From contig CAVZKY010000061.1 in the NCBI GenBank assembly GCA_963775825.1, forward strand, positions 139,486-203,485: 64,000 nucleotides of DNA. Reading direction: 5' to 3'. Shown here one piece after another: positions 8,990 to 17,246 of the stretch (positions are counted from its first letter, which is position 1; each line of letters begins with the position of its first letter). The notes under the pieces are model-generated. The model was not told where the DNA came from. It did no database searches and saw only the letters and a program-made list of their open reading frames with translations. Position numbers and translations under genes: made by a program. Source of the stretch: Bog-532 sp963775825 (GTDB taxonomy: Bacteria; Actinomycetota; Actinomycetes; Streptosporangiales; Streptosporangiaceae).

Positions 8990-10233
8990 ATGCCAGTTAT
9001 CACTTCTTCCGCGCCCGCCGTGGTCATCGGGGCCGGCCCTTACGGGCTGTCCGTCGCGGCTCACCTCCGCGGCCGCGGGATCGCGGTGCTGGACCTTCGG
9101 GGACGTCATGGATGGGGCGGCACACGCACATGCCAGCCTGCATGCTCCCGAAGTCGATATCCAGCGCGTCCAGCCTTTCCGCGCCCGGGACCGGCTCCAC
9201 GCTCGCTGACTTCTGCGTGGTGAGCGGCACCCGGCGGCTGGCCGGGGACGACGTGGTGCCCATCGACCTGTTCATCCGCTACGGCCAGTGGTTCGCCGAG
9301 CAGAACGTGCCCGACGTGGAGGACACCCCGCATCCGCCGGCTCGAGCAGCATGGGCAGCGCAGCCTGGTCACCCTGGAGTCGGGGGAGCAGATCTCCACC
9401 CCGGCCGTGGTGATCGCCACCGGCATGGCCGGTTACGCGCACCTGCCCAGATCGCTGGCCCCGATCGCTAGGCCGGGCCGTCCCCGGACGGCGCCGTGTC
9501 GCACACGTGGCAGCACGCGTCGCTGGCCGGTTTTACCGGCCGGGAAGTCGCGGTGATCGGCGCCGGGCAGTCCGCCCTGGAAAGCGCGGCCCTGCTGCAC
9601 GAGGCCGGCGCCAACGTCCAGCTGGTGGCCCGGCGGGAGGTGAAGTAAAGGGACGCGCCTTCTACCCCCAGCGGGCTGGCGCGGTTCGTGCCGCCTTTGC
9701 ATTTGCCGCTGGGCCCGAGGAAGCTTGTCCCCTTCAGCAGCGCCGCGGGCGCCTTCCGGTATCTGCCCGCCGCGACGCGGCTCGCCCTCGTGCAGGAGGT
9801 GCTCGGTCCGTTCGGCGCCTGGTGGCTACGCGACCGCGTCATTGGCCAGTTCCCGGTCCAGACCGGCAGCAGGTCATCGGGTCGCGCAGCGTAGGCGACA
9901 ACGTGGTGCTCACGTTGGGCGATCCCGCCGGGCAGCAGTCGGACCTCAAGGTCGACCACGTGCTCGCGGCCACCGGTTACCGGGTCGACCTGGCCGGACT
10001 GGACTTCATGGACGACGCGATGCGGCGCCGGGTGCGGTGGTGGCCGGCTCGCCGCGGCTGTCCGGGGGGTTCGAGTCGTCGGTACCCGGCATCTACTTCA
10101 CCGGCCTGGCGTCGGCCGCCACATCGGCCCGCTCATGCGGTTCGTCTGCGGGTCCGGTTTCGCCGCCCGGCGGGTCAGCCATGCGGTCGCGGAGCGGATC
10201 CGCCGTCAGCCGGGCGTAGGGCCTGAATGGTAG
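8990..10233 (+). pseudogene. FAD/NAD(P)-dependent oxidoreductase, multiple frameshifts (copy 1)
   Basis: A flavoprotein monooxygenase-like gene in pieces. The N-terminal FAD-binding site is intact: AVVIGAGPYGLSVAAHL (GxGxxG). Later pieces in other frames are IDLFIRYGQWFAEQNVPDVED, LVTLESGEQISTPAVVIATGMAGYAHLP, the second Rossmann motif EVAVIGAGQSALESAALLHEAGA, HVLAATGYRVDLAGLDF, and FESSVPGIYFTGLASAAT. At least five frame changes are needed (near 9100, 9350, 9470, 9650-9700, 9870, 10050, 10110), and one frame ends at a TAA at 9646. With so many breaks in 1.2 kb it is very probably a pseudogene. It follows the ATP-grasp gene by 46 bases and its end overlaps the start of the beta-helix gene. 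Paralogue at 49073-50282. Confidence 0.75.
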
Positions 10234-11399
10234 GGCATTCCGGTCCGGGCCGGTCCCGGAGCCGAGGCGGGACCCGTCGCCGGTGGCTTGCCGTTGCGGC
10301 GTTGCTCGCGGTGGCGGCCGCGGCCGCCGCCATCACCTGGGCGGTCCTGCCGCCGCGGGCTACGACCGACCCGCCTGCGGCGTCGGTGCGGGTCACCTGC
10401 CAGGATCGGGCCACTGACGCCGCGACCGTGCAGCAGGCGATCGACACCAGCCCGGCGGGCGCGGCCATCGAGTTCCAGGGCGGTACCTGCCTGCTCACCA
10501 AGGGCCTCGTCCTGCTGGGCGGCCGGACCTACACCGGGGACAGCACCACGGGCACGATCCTGAAGCAGGACGGGACGGCCAGCTACGTACTGGCCACCCG
10601 GTCCTACGTCACCAGCTCGCCGGCCACGGGTGATCCGCTCGCCATCAAGGATCTCACCGTGGCCTGCAACGGGTCCGGGCGCACCGATGGCATCATCGTG
10701 CTCAACTGGCAGGCCGACGTGGAGCACGTGGACGTCACCAATTGCGGCGGCTCCGGCATCGTCGACACCAGCGCGGGCGCCAGCGGCCGGGTGATCACGA
10801 ATACCAGCGTGAACAGCCGATTCGATAACAACTTCATCTCCGGCAGCGGGCAGTACGGATTCGAGGTGATCGACCCCGCCAACGCGGTCACCGATGGCTA
10901 CCTGGAGAACAACCAGATCGAGGGCTCCGGGCTGGACGACGTGTACCTCGCCAACGCCGGAGGCTGGGACATTTCCGGCAACCATCTGTACAACGTCGCG
11001 CACAGCGCGATTGTCGCGTTGCGGCTCTACGGGACCACGCTCTCAGGCAACTACATCGAGGACTTCGGTAGCGGCCAGCGCTCCGGCACCTGGTACGGCA
11101 TCGTCGGCACCGCTCAGGACGGCAACGGCTCGACCATCGTGGGTAACAAGATCTTCAACGACCATGGCGAGACGGCCGGGTCGCACTACATCTACCTCGC
11201 GATCACCCAGGCGAACAGCGGCACCGGCCACGTGGCAGTGACCGGCAACGTCATCATGGGCGACGGTGCGGGCGACGTGGGCCTCTGGTTCGCGGGAGGA
11301 ACGGCCAAGCTGTCCGTCACGGCCAGCGGCAATGAGATCACCGGGGTGGGCCGGCCCCGGGCCGTGCTGCCCGGCGCGTCGGTGACGGCCGGCTCCTGA
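10227..11399 (+). CDS. Membrane-anchored right-handed beta-helix repeat protein
   Basis: About 390 residues. Residues 1-20 are Arg/Gly/Ser-rich and positively charged; about 21-44 is a hydrophobic helix (WLAVAALLAVAAAAAAITWAV), acting as signal anchor or uncleaved signal peptide, so the rest lies outside the membrane. From about residue 60 the sequence follows the pectate-lyase-like parallel beta-helix pattern: ATVQQAIDTSPAGAAIEFQGG, then many short turns with N/G and stacked hydrophobics (NNQIEGSGLDDVYL, GNHLYNVAHSAI, GNYIEDFG, GNKIFND, GNVIMGDG). Such folds occur in polysaccharide lyases, epimerases and hydrolases; no catalytic set was identified. Its place in the glycan locus suggests action on that polymer. 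The frame is intact even though the preceding gene is wrecked. Confidence 0.82.
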   Translation: MVGHSGPGRSRSRGGTRRRWLAVAALLAVAAAAAAITWAVLPPRATTDPPAASVRVTCQDRATDAATVQQAIDTSPAGAAIEFQGGTCLLTKGLVLLGGRTYTGDSTTGTILKQDGTASYVLATRSYVTSSPATGDPLAIKDLTVACNGSGRTDGIIVLNWQADVEHVDVTNCGGSGIVDTSAGASGRVITNTSVNSRFDNNFISGSGQYGFEVIDPANAVTDGYLENNQIEGSGLDDVYLANAGGWDISGNHLYNVAHSAIVALRLYGTTLSGNYIEDFGSGQRSGTWYGIVGTAQDGNGSTIVGNKIFNDHGETAGSHYIYLAITQANSGTGHVAVTGNVIMGDGAGDVGLWFAGGTAKLSVTASGNEITGVGRPRAVLPGASVTAGS

Positions 11400-11708
11400 C
11401 CGTCAGCGCACGCCGGGGCCGGTGCGGGGCTCGACCGCGAGGGTCGCACCCGCGCGGCGCCGGTCTGCGCCACATCGGGCTGTCCGTGCCGGCCGCGCTC
11501 CAGGCGGCGCAGCGAACGCGGGTCGGCCGCGAGCGCCCGGCGGAGGGCGGGCCGGAGGTCATCCGCTAGGCGAGTTCAGCGACGGGCAACATAGGCGTTG
11601 ACAGGTGAAACAGCCTCAGCCCATGACTACGTAGTATGTAATCTCCGCGATAAGGGCTCTACTACTGGTAAAGATAGGAAATGGCTGGGGGAATCGGAAG
11701 CTGAGGTC
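11400..11708. other. Intergenic region between convergent genes
   Basis: About 309 bases between the stop of the beta-helix gene and the stop of the reverse-strand epimerase. No coding signal is convincing. The left half is GC-rich and the right half (11590-11700) is less so and contains a 10-bp palindrome ACTACGTAGT at 11626-11635. No clear hairpin plus T-run terminator was found for either gene. Confidence 0.4.
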
Positions 11709-12719
11709 TCAGGCCAGAATCCCGTCGCGGATGGCGGCCCAGTCCAGGGAGTGACGGATGCCCTCCGCGATCGAGTACCGCGGTTTCCAGCTCAGGCAGA
11801 GCTGCGCCCGGTCGCTGCGGGTGTAGGTGCCGGTGACGTCGCCGGGCCGCAGGCCCACGTCGACGGACTTGACCGGCCGGTCCGCCACCTGATTGAAGGC
11901 GTGCAGGAGTTCACGCACGGTTGTCCCCGTCCCGGTGCCCAGGTTGATGACGCTGGAGGTGGCGCCCGTCCCCGCCATGAGCGCGTCGAACCGGTCCAGG
12001 GCGGCCAGGTGGGCGGTGGCCAGGTCCCAGACGTGGATGTAGTCCCTGATACCGGTGCCGTCCCGGGTCGGGTAGTCGGTGCCGGCGATCTGGAACGGAA
12101 AGCCTTCCTCGTAGGCCTGGATCATCTTGCCCAGGGCATGGGTGGGCCGCCGCAACTGCAGGCCGGTACGGAGTTTGGGATCCGCGCCGATCGGGTTGAA
12201 GTACCGCAGCGACAGCACCCGGATGGCCTGCGTGGCGGCGATATCGGCGAACATCTCCTCGCATATCGCCTTGGTCCGCGCGTACGGGCTCTGCGGGTCC
12301 AGCGGGGAGTCCTCGTCGACGGTCAGGTCCGCGCCCGCGCGGTAGATCGCGGCCGACGAGCTGAAGATCATCCGCTCGCATCCGTTGCGCAGCAGATGCG
12401 CGACGAACTCCAGGCTCTTGGCCACGTTCGCCCGGTAGTAGCCGACCGGATCAGCGACCGAATCCGGGACCACGATCAGCGCTGCGCACTGGATGGCGGC
12501 GCTGATGCCGGGGTGGTCAGCGAAGATCCGGTCGATCAGTGCCCCATCGGCGATGTCGCCCTGGTAGAACGCACGGCCGGTCGTGAACTCCCGTCTGCCC
12601 GTGCCCAGATTGTCGACGATCACCGGGCTGATGCCCGCGTCCACGCAGGCCGAGGCGATCGTGCTGCCGATGAAACCGGCGCCCCCCGCGATGAGTACCT
12701 GCACGCTCGTTCCTGCCAT
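11709..12719 (-). CDS. galE: UDP-glucose 4-epimerase (GalE family)
   Basis: About 336 residues of the extended short-chain dehydrogenase family. The NAD-binding motif GGAGFIGS is at residues 12-19; SSSAAIY supplies the catalytic Ser region and SPYARTK the YxxxK pair; LRYFNPIGAD and the DGTGIRDYIHVWDLA segment are typical of GalE. The enzyme interconverts UDP-glucose and UDP-galactose, giving UDP-galactose for glycan synthesis, consistent with the neighbouring surface-glycan genes. The length is normal and the frame intact. It points toward that locus on the opposite strand and is divergent from enolase. An epimerase with a related substrate such as UDP-GlcNAc is possible. Confidence 0.9.
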   Translation of the reverse strand: MAGTSVQVLIAGGAGFIGSTIASACVDAGISPVIVDNLGTGRREFTTGRAFYQGDIADGALIDRIFADHPGISAAIQCAALIVVPDSVADPVGYYRANVAKSLEFVAHLLRNGCERMIFSSSAAIYRAGADLTVDEDSPLDPQSPYARTKAICEEMFADIAATQAIRVLSLRYFNPIGADPKLRTGLQLRRPTHALGKMIQAYEEGFPFQIAGTDYPTRDGTGIRDYIHVWDLATAHLAALDRFDALMAGTGATSSVINLGTGTGTTVRELLHAFNQVADRPVKSVDVGLRPGDVTGTYTRSDRAQLCLSWKPRYSIAEGIRHSLDWAAIRDGILA

Positions 12720-12955
12720 GCCCGCCCCCGCGCACTGCCCTAGGTTATCCTGGGCTAATCACTGAAATCAGCTCATTACTCACAGTACATGGTCTACCGG
12801 GGCGGTGTCCGGCGTGGCCGGTGCGTGTGCGGGTCCGGCTCCACTAGGCTCGAACGCGGACAATGTGACCGGCATCCCGCGCAGGCCCCCCGGCAGTACC
12901 GCGCGGGCCGGCTGGATGACCGCGAAACTCTTGAACAGGACATGAGGAGCCGGCC

Positions 12956-14239
12956 GTGGCCTCCATCGAAGCAATCCATGCCAGGCAGATCCTGGACTCC
13001 CGGGGTAACCCGACCCTGGAGGTCGAGGTTGCCCTGGACGACGGGACCATCGGGCGCGCCGGAGTGCCCAGCGGCGCCTCGACCGGCGCCTTCGAGGCGG
13101 TGGAACTGAGAGACGGTGGCGATGATTACGGCGGTAAGGCCGTCACCCGCGCCGTCGCCAACGTCATCGACGAGATCCAGCCCGAGCTTCTCGGTTACGA
13201 GGCGGATGACCAGCGGCTCGTGGACCAGGCCATGATCGATCTGGACCGGACGCCGGACAAGTCCCGGCTGGGTGCCAACGCGATTGTCGGCGTCAGCATC
13301 GCGGTCGCGCGGGCAGCGGCGGAGTCGGCGAGCCTGCCGCTGTTCCGCTACATCGGCGGTCCGAACGCGTACCTGCTGCCGGTGCCGATGATGAACATCA
13401 TGAACGGCGGCGCGCACGCGGACAACAGCGTCGACATCCAGGAGTTCATGATCACCCCCATCGGCGCGGCGACCTTCGAAGACGCGCTGCGCTGGGGAGC
13501 GGAGACCTACCACGCGCTGAAGTCGGTCCTGAAGCAGCATGGCCTGTCCACCGGAGTCGGCGACGAGGGCGGCTTCGCTCCCGATCTCGAGCACAACCGG
13601 GCCGCGCTGGACCTGATCGTCGAGGCGATCGGCAAGGCCGGGTTCACCCCGGGCCGCGACATCGCGCTGGCCATTGACGCCGCCGCCACCGAGTTTCACC
13701 GCGACGGGGGCTACACCTTCGAGGGCTCCACCCGGTCGTCGGGCGAGATGACCGACATCTACCGGGAGTGGCTCGACACGTACCCGATCGTTTCGCTGGA
13801 AGACCCGCTCGCGGAGGAAGACTGGGCCGGATGGCATGACCTGACGGCGGCCGTCGGGGACCGAGTGCAGATCGTGGGCGACGACCTCTTCGTCACCAAC
13901 CCCGAGCGGATCCGCCGCGGCATCACCGAGCGGTCCGCGAACGCGCTGCTGGTCAAGCTGAACCAGATCGGCACGGTGACCGAGACGCTGGACGCCGTGT
14001 CGGCCGCCCAGCGGGCCAGCTTCAGCTGCATCATCAGCCACCGGTCCGGCGAGACCGACGACAGCACCATCTCCGACCTGGCCGTCGCGACCAACTGCGG
14101 CCAGATCAAGACAGGCGCGCCGGCCCGCGGTGAGCGCGTGGCCAAGTACAACCAGCTGCTCCGGATCGAGGAGCTGCTGGGCGACGCGGCCGCCTACGCG
14201 GGCGCCAGCGCTTACCCGAGGTTCACGGAACTGGCCTGA
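12956..14239 (+). CDS. eno: Enolase (phosphopyruvate hydratase)
   Basis: 427 residues, the standard length, catalysing the 2-phosphoglycerate to phosphoenolpyruvate step of glycolysis in the cytoplasm, Mg2+-dependent. Seen: IHARQILDSRGNPTLEVEV, GVPSGASTGAFEAVELRD, LPVPMMNIMNGGAHADN, VGDEGGFAPD, SLEDPLAEEDW, LLVKLNQIGTVTET and ISHRSGETDDS, which cover the active-site Glu, Lys, His and metal Asp/Glu residues. GTG 12956 is preceded by GAGGAG at a good distance. Its stop TGA shares a base with the ATG of the next gene (TGATG), so eno heads the eno-ftsB-DUF501 run found in many actinobacteria. The regular HRSGET signature leaves no doubt. Intact. Confidence 0.98.
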   Translation: MASIEAIHARQILDSRGNPTLEVEVALDDGTIGRAGVPSGASTGAFEAVELRDGGDDYGGKAVTRAVANVIDEIQPELLGYEADDQRLVDQAMIDLDRTPDKSRLGANAIVGVSIAVARAAAESASLPLFRYIGGPNAYLLPVPMMNIMNGGAHADNSVDIQEFMITPIGAATFEDALRWGAETYHALKSVLKQHGLSTGVGDEGGFAPDLEHNRAALDLIVEAIGKAGFTPGRDIALAIDAAATEFHRDGGYTFEGSTRSSGEMTDIYREWLDTYPIVSLEDPLAEEDWAGWHDLTAAVGDRVQIVGDDLFVTNPERIRRGITERSANALLVKLNQIGTVTETLDAVSAAQRASFSCIISHRSGETDDSTISDLAVATNCGQIKTGAPARGERVAKYNQLLRIEELLGDAAAYAGASAYPRFTELA

Positions 14240-14658
14240 TGACCGCCGAGTCGGCCGGACGCCGCCCGCCCGCCCGTTCGCCCCGCCCGACCAAGCTGAC
14301 GGGCCGGGCGGCGTTGCTCGCGGTGGTGATCTGCGCGATCGCGCTCAGCCTGGCCTACCCGGTGCGGGAGTACATCGCGCAGCGACAGCAGATCGACCAG
14401 CTGCTGGCCGCTCAGCAGTCCATCTCGGCTCAGGTCAAGAACCTGCAGGCGGAGCAGCAGCGGTACGCCGATCCCGCCTACATCGAGCAGCAGGCCCGGG
14501 ATCAGCTGCATATGTGCTTCCCGACCGAGAAGTGTTACGTGATCATCGGCAACACGGCAGGCGCGGGCGCCACCCCGGTATCGGCCCGGCCGGTGGCTCC
14601 CTGGTACGCCAAGCTGTGGCAGTCCGTCAAGAAGGCGGACCAGGCCCCGGCCCGGTGA
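14239..14658 (+). CDS. FtsB/DivIC-family septum formation protein
   Basis: 139 residues with one membrane helix (about 27-48, GRAALLAVVICAIALSLAYPV) followed by a coiled coil rich in Gln (QRQQIDQLLAAQQSISAQVKNLQ) and the family motif YADPAYIEQQARDQLHM. This is the DivIC/FtsB divisome architecture: a bitopic protein whose extracellular coiled coil pairs with FtsL and FtsQ at the septum. In actinobacteria this gene regularly lies directly downstream of eno, as here, overlapping by one base. The C-terminal 40 residues are Pro/Ala-rich and probably disordered. Start ATG 14239 is fixed by the overlap. Confidence 0.9.
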   Translation: MTAESAGRRPPARSPRPTKLTGRAALLAVVICAIALSLAYPVREYIAQRQQIDQLLAAQQSISAQVKNLQAEQQRYADPAYIEQQARDQLHMCFPTEKCYVIIGNTAGAGATPVSARPVAPWYAKLWQSVKKADQAPAR

Positions 14659-15251
14659 TGGACCCGCAGACCGAGGCGGTGGTCGCCGCCCAGCTCGGCC
14701 GCGCCCCCCGCGGCCTGCGGGCGGTCGCGCATACCTGCCCGTGCGGCCTGCCCGATGTGGTCGAGACCGTGCCCAGGCTGCCTGACGGTACTCCCTTCCC
14801 GACCCTGTACTACCTCAGCTGCCCGCGGGCGGCCGCCGCGGTGAGCAGGCTGGAAGCGGCGGGCACGATGCGGGCCATGACGGCCCGGCTGGCGCGCGAT
14901 GAGGACCTCCGCCAGTCTTATGAGGCGGCCCACCAGGACTACCTGGCCCGGCGGGACAAGGCGGCGCGGGAGGCCGGCCTGGAGCCGCTGCCACCGGGCA
15001 CGCAGAGCGCGGGCGGCATGCCGGCCCGGGTCAAATGCCTGCACGCGCTCCTCGCGCACGAGCTCGCCGTGCCGGGCGTGAACCCGCTCGGCCGGGAAGC
15101 GGCCGGTGCCGCCGGAGCCTGGTGGGCGGATGGCCCGTGTGTCACGCAGGTGCCGGATGCGACCGGCCCGGGCGGCTGCTCAGCCGGGCCTATCGGGCCC
15201 GGCCCCGCCGCGCGGGCCCGGCGGCCCTGGCTCGGCGCCTGCCCCGGATGA
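14658..15251 (+). CDS. DUF501 domain protein
   Basis: About 197 residues. The conserved DUF501 core is readable: VAAQLGRAPRGLRAVAHTCPCGLPDVVETVPRLPDGTPFPTLYYLSCPRA, then RDEDLRQSYEAAHQDYLARR and the GMPARVKCLHALLAHELAVPGVNP segment. The CPCG, LSCP and KCLH cysteines/histidine could bind a metal. The last 40 residues are Gly/Pro/Ala-rich. Function is unknown, but the family is almost always located between the FtsB-like gene and the Ppx/GppA phosphatase in actinobacteria, exactly as here. ATG 14658 overlaps the preceding stop by one base (TGATG). Confidence 0.88.
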   Translation: MDPQTEAVVAAQLGRAPRGLRAVAHTCPCGLPDVVETVPRLPDGTPFPTLYYLSCPRAAAAVSRLEAAGTMRAMTARLARDEDLRQSYEAAHQDYLARRDKAAREAGLEPLPPGTQSAGGMPARVKCLHALLAHELAVPGVNPLGREAAGAAGAWWADGPCVTQVPDATGPGGCSAGPIGPGPAARARRPWLGACPG

Positions 15252-15320
15252 GGCGCCTGCCCCGGACGAGCCGTGTGCCCCGGACGAGGCTGCTGCCCCG
15301 GACGATACGGAGGATGGCTG

Positions 15321-16340
15321 ATGACCCGGCGTGTGGCGGCAATTGACTGCGGGACCAATTCAATTCGGCTGCTGGTGGCCGACGTCGATCCTGGCCGGGG
15401 GACGCTCACCGATGTCGACCGGCGGATGGAGATCGTCCGGCTCGGCCAGGGCGTGGACACCACCGGCCGGCTCGCCCCCGAGGCGCTGGACCGGACGCTG
15501 GCCGCGCTGAGCGACTACGCGTCGGTCATGAGGCGGCTGGGAGCCGAGGAGGTCCGGATGGTGGCGACCAGCGCGACCCGTGACGCGGCAAATGCCGGGG
15601 AGTTCACCCGCCGGGTCACCGACGTGCTCGGGACCGGGCCCGAAGTCCTGAGCGGCGATGAGGAGGCCCGGTTCTCCTACACCGGCGCCACCGCCGAACT
15701 GGCCGGCGACCGGTCGGTACCGCCGCCCTACCTGGTCGTCGACATCGGCGGTGGTTCGACCGAGTTCGTCCTCGGCGGCGTCAGCGGGCCCGCCGCGGCC
15801 GCCGCGCCGCCGGGGCCGACGGCGCAGCCGGGACCCGCGGAGGGCGCCGGGGTGGTTTCGGCCATGAGCGTCGACATCGGATGCGTCCGGATGACCGAGC
15901 GTCACCTGCGTTCCGATCCGCCGTCACCAGCGCAGATCGCCGCGGCCACGGCCGACATCGACGCGGCCATCGACCGGGCCGCGGCGCAGGTCGACGCCAC
16001 CGCGGCGCGCACGCTCGTCGGGCTGGCCGGATCGGTCACCACGGTGGCGGGCATCGCGTTGGACCTGCCGGTCTACGACCCGGCGCTACTGCATCACGCG
16101 CGGATCTCGGCCGCCGACGTACACGCTGTGACGACCTGGCTGCTGGCCCTGAGCCGGGCGGAGCGGGCCCGTATCGGCGTGATGCATCCGGGCCGGGTGG
16201 ACGTCATCGGAGCCGGATCGCTGATCCTCGACCGCATCATGAACCGGCTGCACCTGGGTGAGGTCCTGGTCAGCGAGCACGACATCCTGGACGGCATCGC
16301 CTGGTCGATCGCGGCGGCGCAACCGGCTGCCGGGCGGTGA
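15321..16340 (+). CDS. Ppx/GppA exopolyphosphatase-family protein
   Basis: About 339 residues of the sugar kinase/Hsp70/actin-fold Ppx/GppA family, which hydrolyses inorganic polyphosphate or guanosine pentaphosphate. Phosphate 1 motif AAIDCGTNSIRLLVADV at the N-terminus, MVATSATRDAANAGEF, phosphate 2 motif VVDIGGGSTEFVLGG, and LVGLAGSVTTVAGI are all present, ending with VSEHDILDGIAWS. A short Ala/Pro insertion after the second motif is unusual but in frame. ATG 15321 is preceded by CGGAGG about 7 bases upstream, which decides this start over an upstream in-frame codon at 15273. Its stop overlaps the next gene as GTGA. Actinobacterial genomes often carry two such proteins; which one this is cannot be said. 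Confidence 0.9.
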   Translation: MTRRVAAIDCGTNSIRLLVADVDPGRGTLTDVDRRMEIVRLGQGVDTTGRLAPEALDRTLAALSDYASVMRRLGAEEVRMVATSATRDAANAGEFTRRVTDVLGTGPEVLSGDEEARFSYTGATAELAGDRSVPPPYLVVDIGGGSTEFVLGGVSGPAAAAAPPGPTAQPGPAEGAGVVSAMSVDIGCVRMTERHLRSDPPSPAQIAAATADIDAAIDRAAAQVDATAARTLVGLAGSVTTVAGIALDLPVYDPALLHHARISAADVHAVTTWLLALSRAERARIGVMHPGRVDVIGAGSLILDRIMNRLHLGEVLVSEHDILDGIAWSIAAAQPAAGR

Positions 16341-17246
16341 GTACCGCGTGCAGCAACGTGCCGGACCCGGCCGGTACGGCCGGCAGTACGGGCGGGCGGG
16401 CCGACCTCCGCGGACCGGTTCCGCCGGGCTCAGGCTGGCCGGAGGACCCCGCGACGGCCGCGACCCCGGTAGCGCACAGCGCTGCTGACGTCCGGGAGCT
16501 GGCGCGAAGCGCGCCGGACCTGACGGAGCTAACCGCGCGGCAGTCGGTCTGCCGGGCCTGCCCGCGCCTGGTGAGCTGGCGGGAGGAAGTCGCGACCGTC
16601 CGCCGGCGTTCCTTCCAGTCCGAGCGCTACTGGGGTCGCCCCATCCCGGGCTGGGGCGCCGCTCCGCCCTCGGGTGGTGATCGTCGGTCTCGCGCCTGCC
16701 GCGCACGGCGGGAACCGGACGGGACGGGTCTTCACCGGAGACCGCAGCGGGGATTTCCTGTACGCCTCGCTCTACCGGTGCGGTCTAGCCAGCAGCCCGC
16801 TGAGCGTCACGGCCGGCGACGGCCAGCGGCTCCTGGACACCCGGATGGTCGCGGCGGTCCGCTGCGCGCCTCCCGCCAACAAGCCCACGACGGAAGAACG
16901 TGACACCTGCGCCCCGTGGTTGGCCGCAGAGCTCGCTCAGGTGGCGCCGTCGGTCCGGGTTATCGTCTGCCTGGGCGGCTTCGCCTGGCAGGCACTCTGG
17001 CCCGTGCTGCGCACGACCGGCTTCGTGCTGCCGGCCCGGCGGCCCCCGTTCGGTCACGGCGCCGAGGCGGAGGTCCGGCCACCCGATCCGGCGGCCCCGC
17101 CGGTCCTGCTGCTCGGCTGCTACCACCCCAGTCAGCAGAACACCTTCACCGGACGCGTCACCCCGGAGATGCTCGACGCCATCTTCCGTCGCGCTCGCGT
17201 GTATTCGGGATTGCCCGCGGTTACGGGTAGCGAATCGGGCGAATAG
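16337..17246 (+). pseudogene. Type-5 (UdgB) uracil-DNA glycosylase with one frameshift
   Basis: A family 5 uracil-DNA glycosylase, an iron-sulfur base-excision repair enzyme. The N-terminal part reads VCRACPRLVSWREEVA (Cys ligands) and YWGRPIPGWGAAPP; then near 16671 the frame changes and continues VVIVGLAPAAHGGNRTGRVFTGDRSGDFLY, RCAPPANKPTTEERDTC (further Cys) and HPSQQNTFTGR (motif with the active-site His). A single extra T in CCCTCGGGTGGTG explains the break: without it the frames join as APPRVVIVGLAP. All key motifs are otherwise intact, so this is either a very recent mutation or a sequencing error. GTG 16337 overlaps the ppx stop (GTGA), putting it in the eno-ppx operon. Confidence 0.85.

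Noticed and set aside
11590..11640. TTGACA-like promoter and ACTACGTAGT palindrome after the beta-helix gene
   Set aside because: No -10 box at the right spacing and no gene in the right orientation downstream.
11598..12743. Forward frame of about 380 codons
   Set aside because: Antisense to galE, which carries GGAGFIGS and YxxxK.
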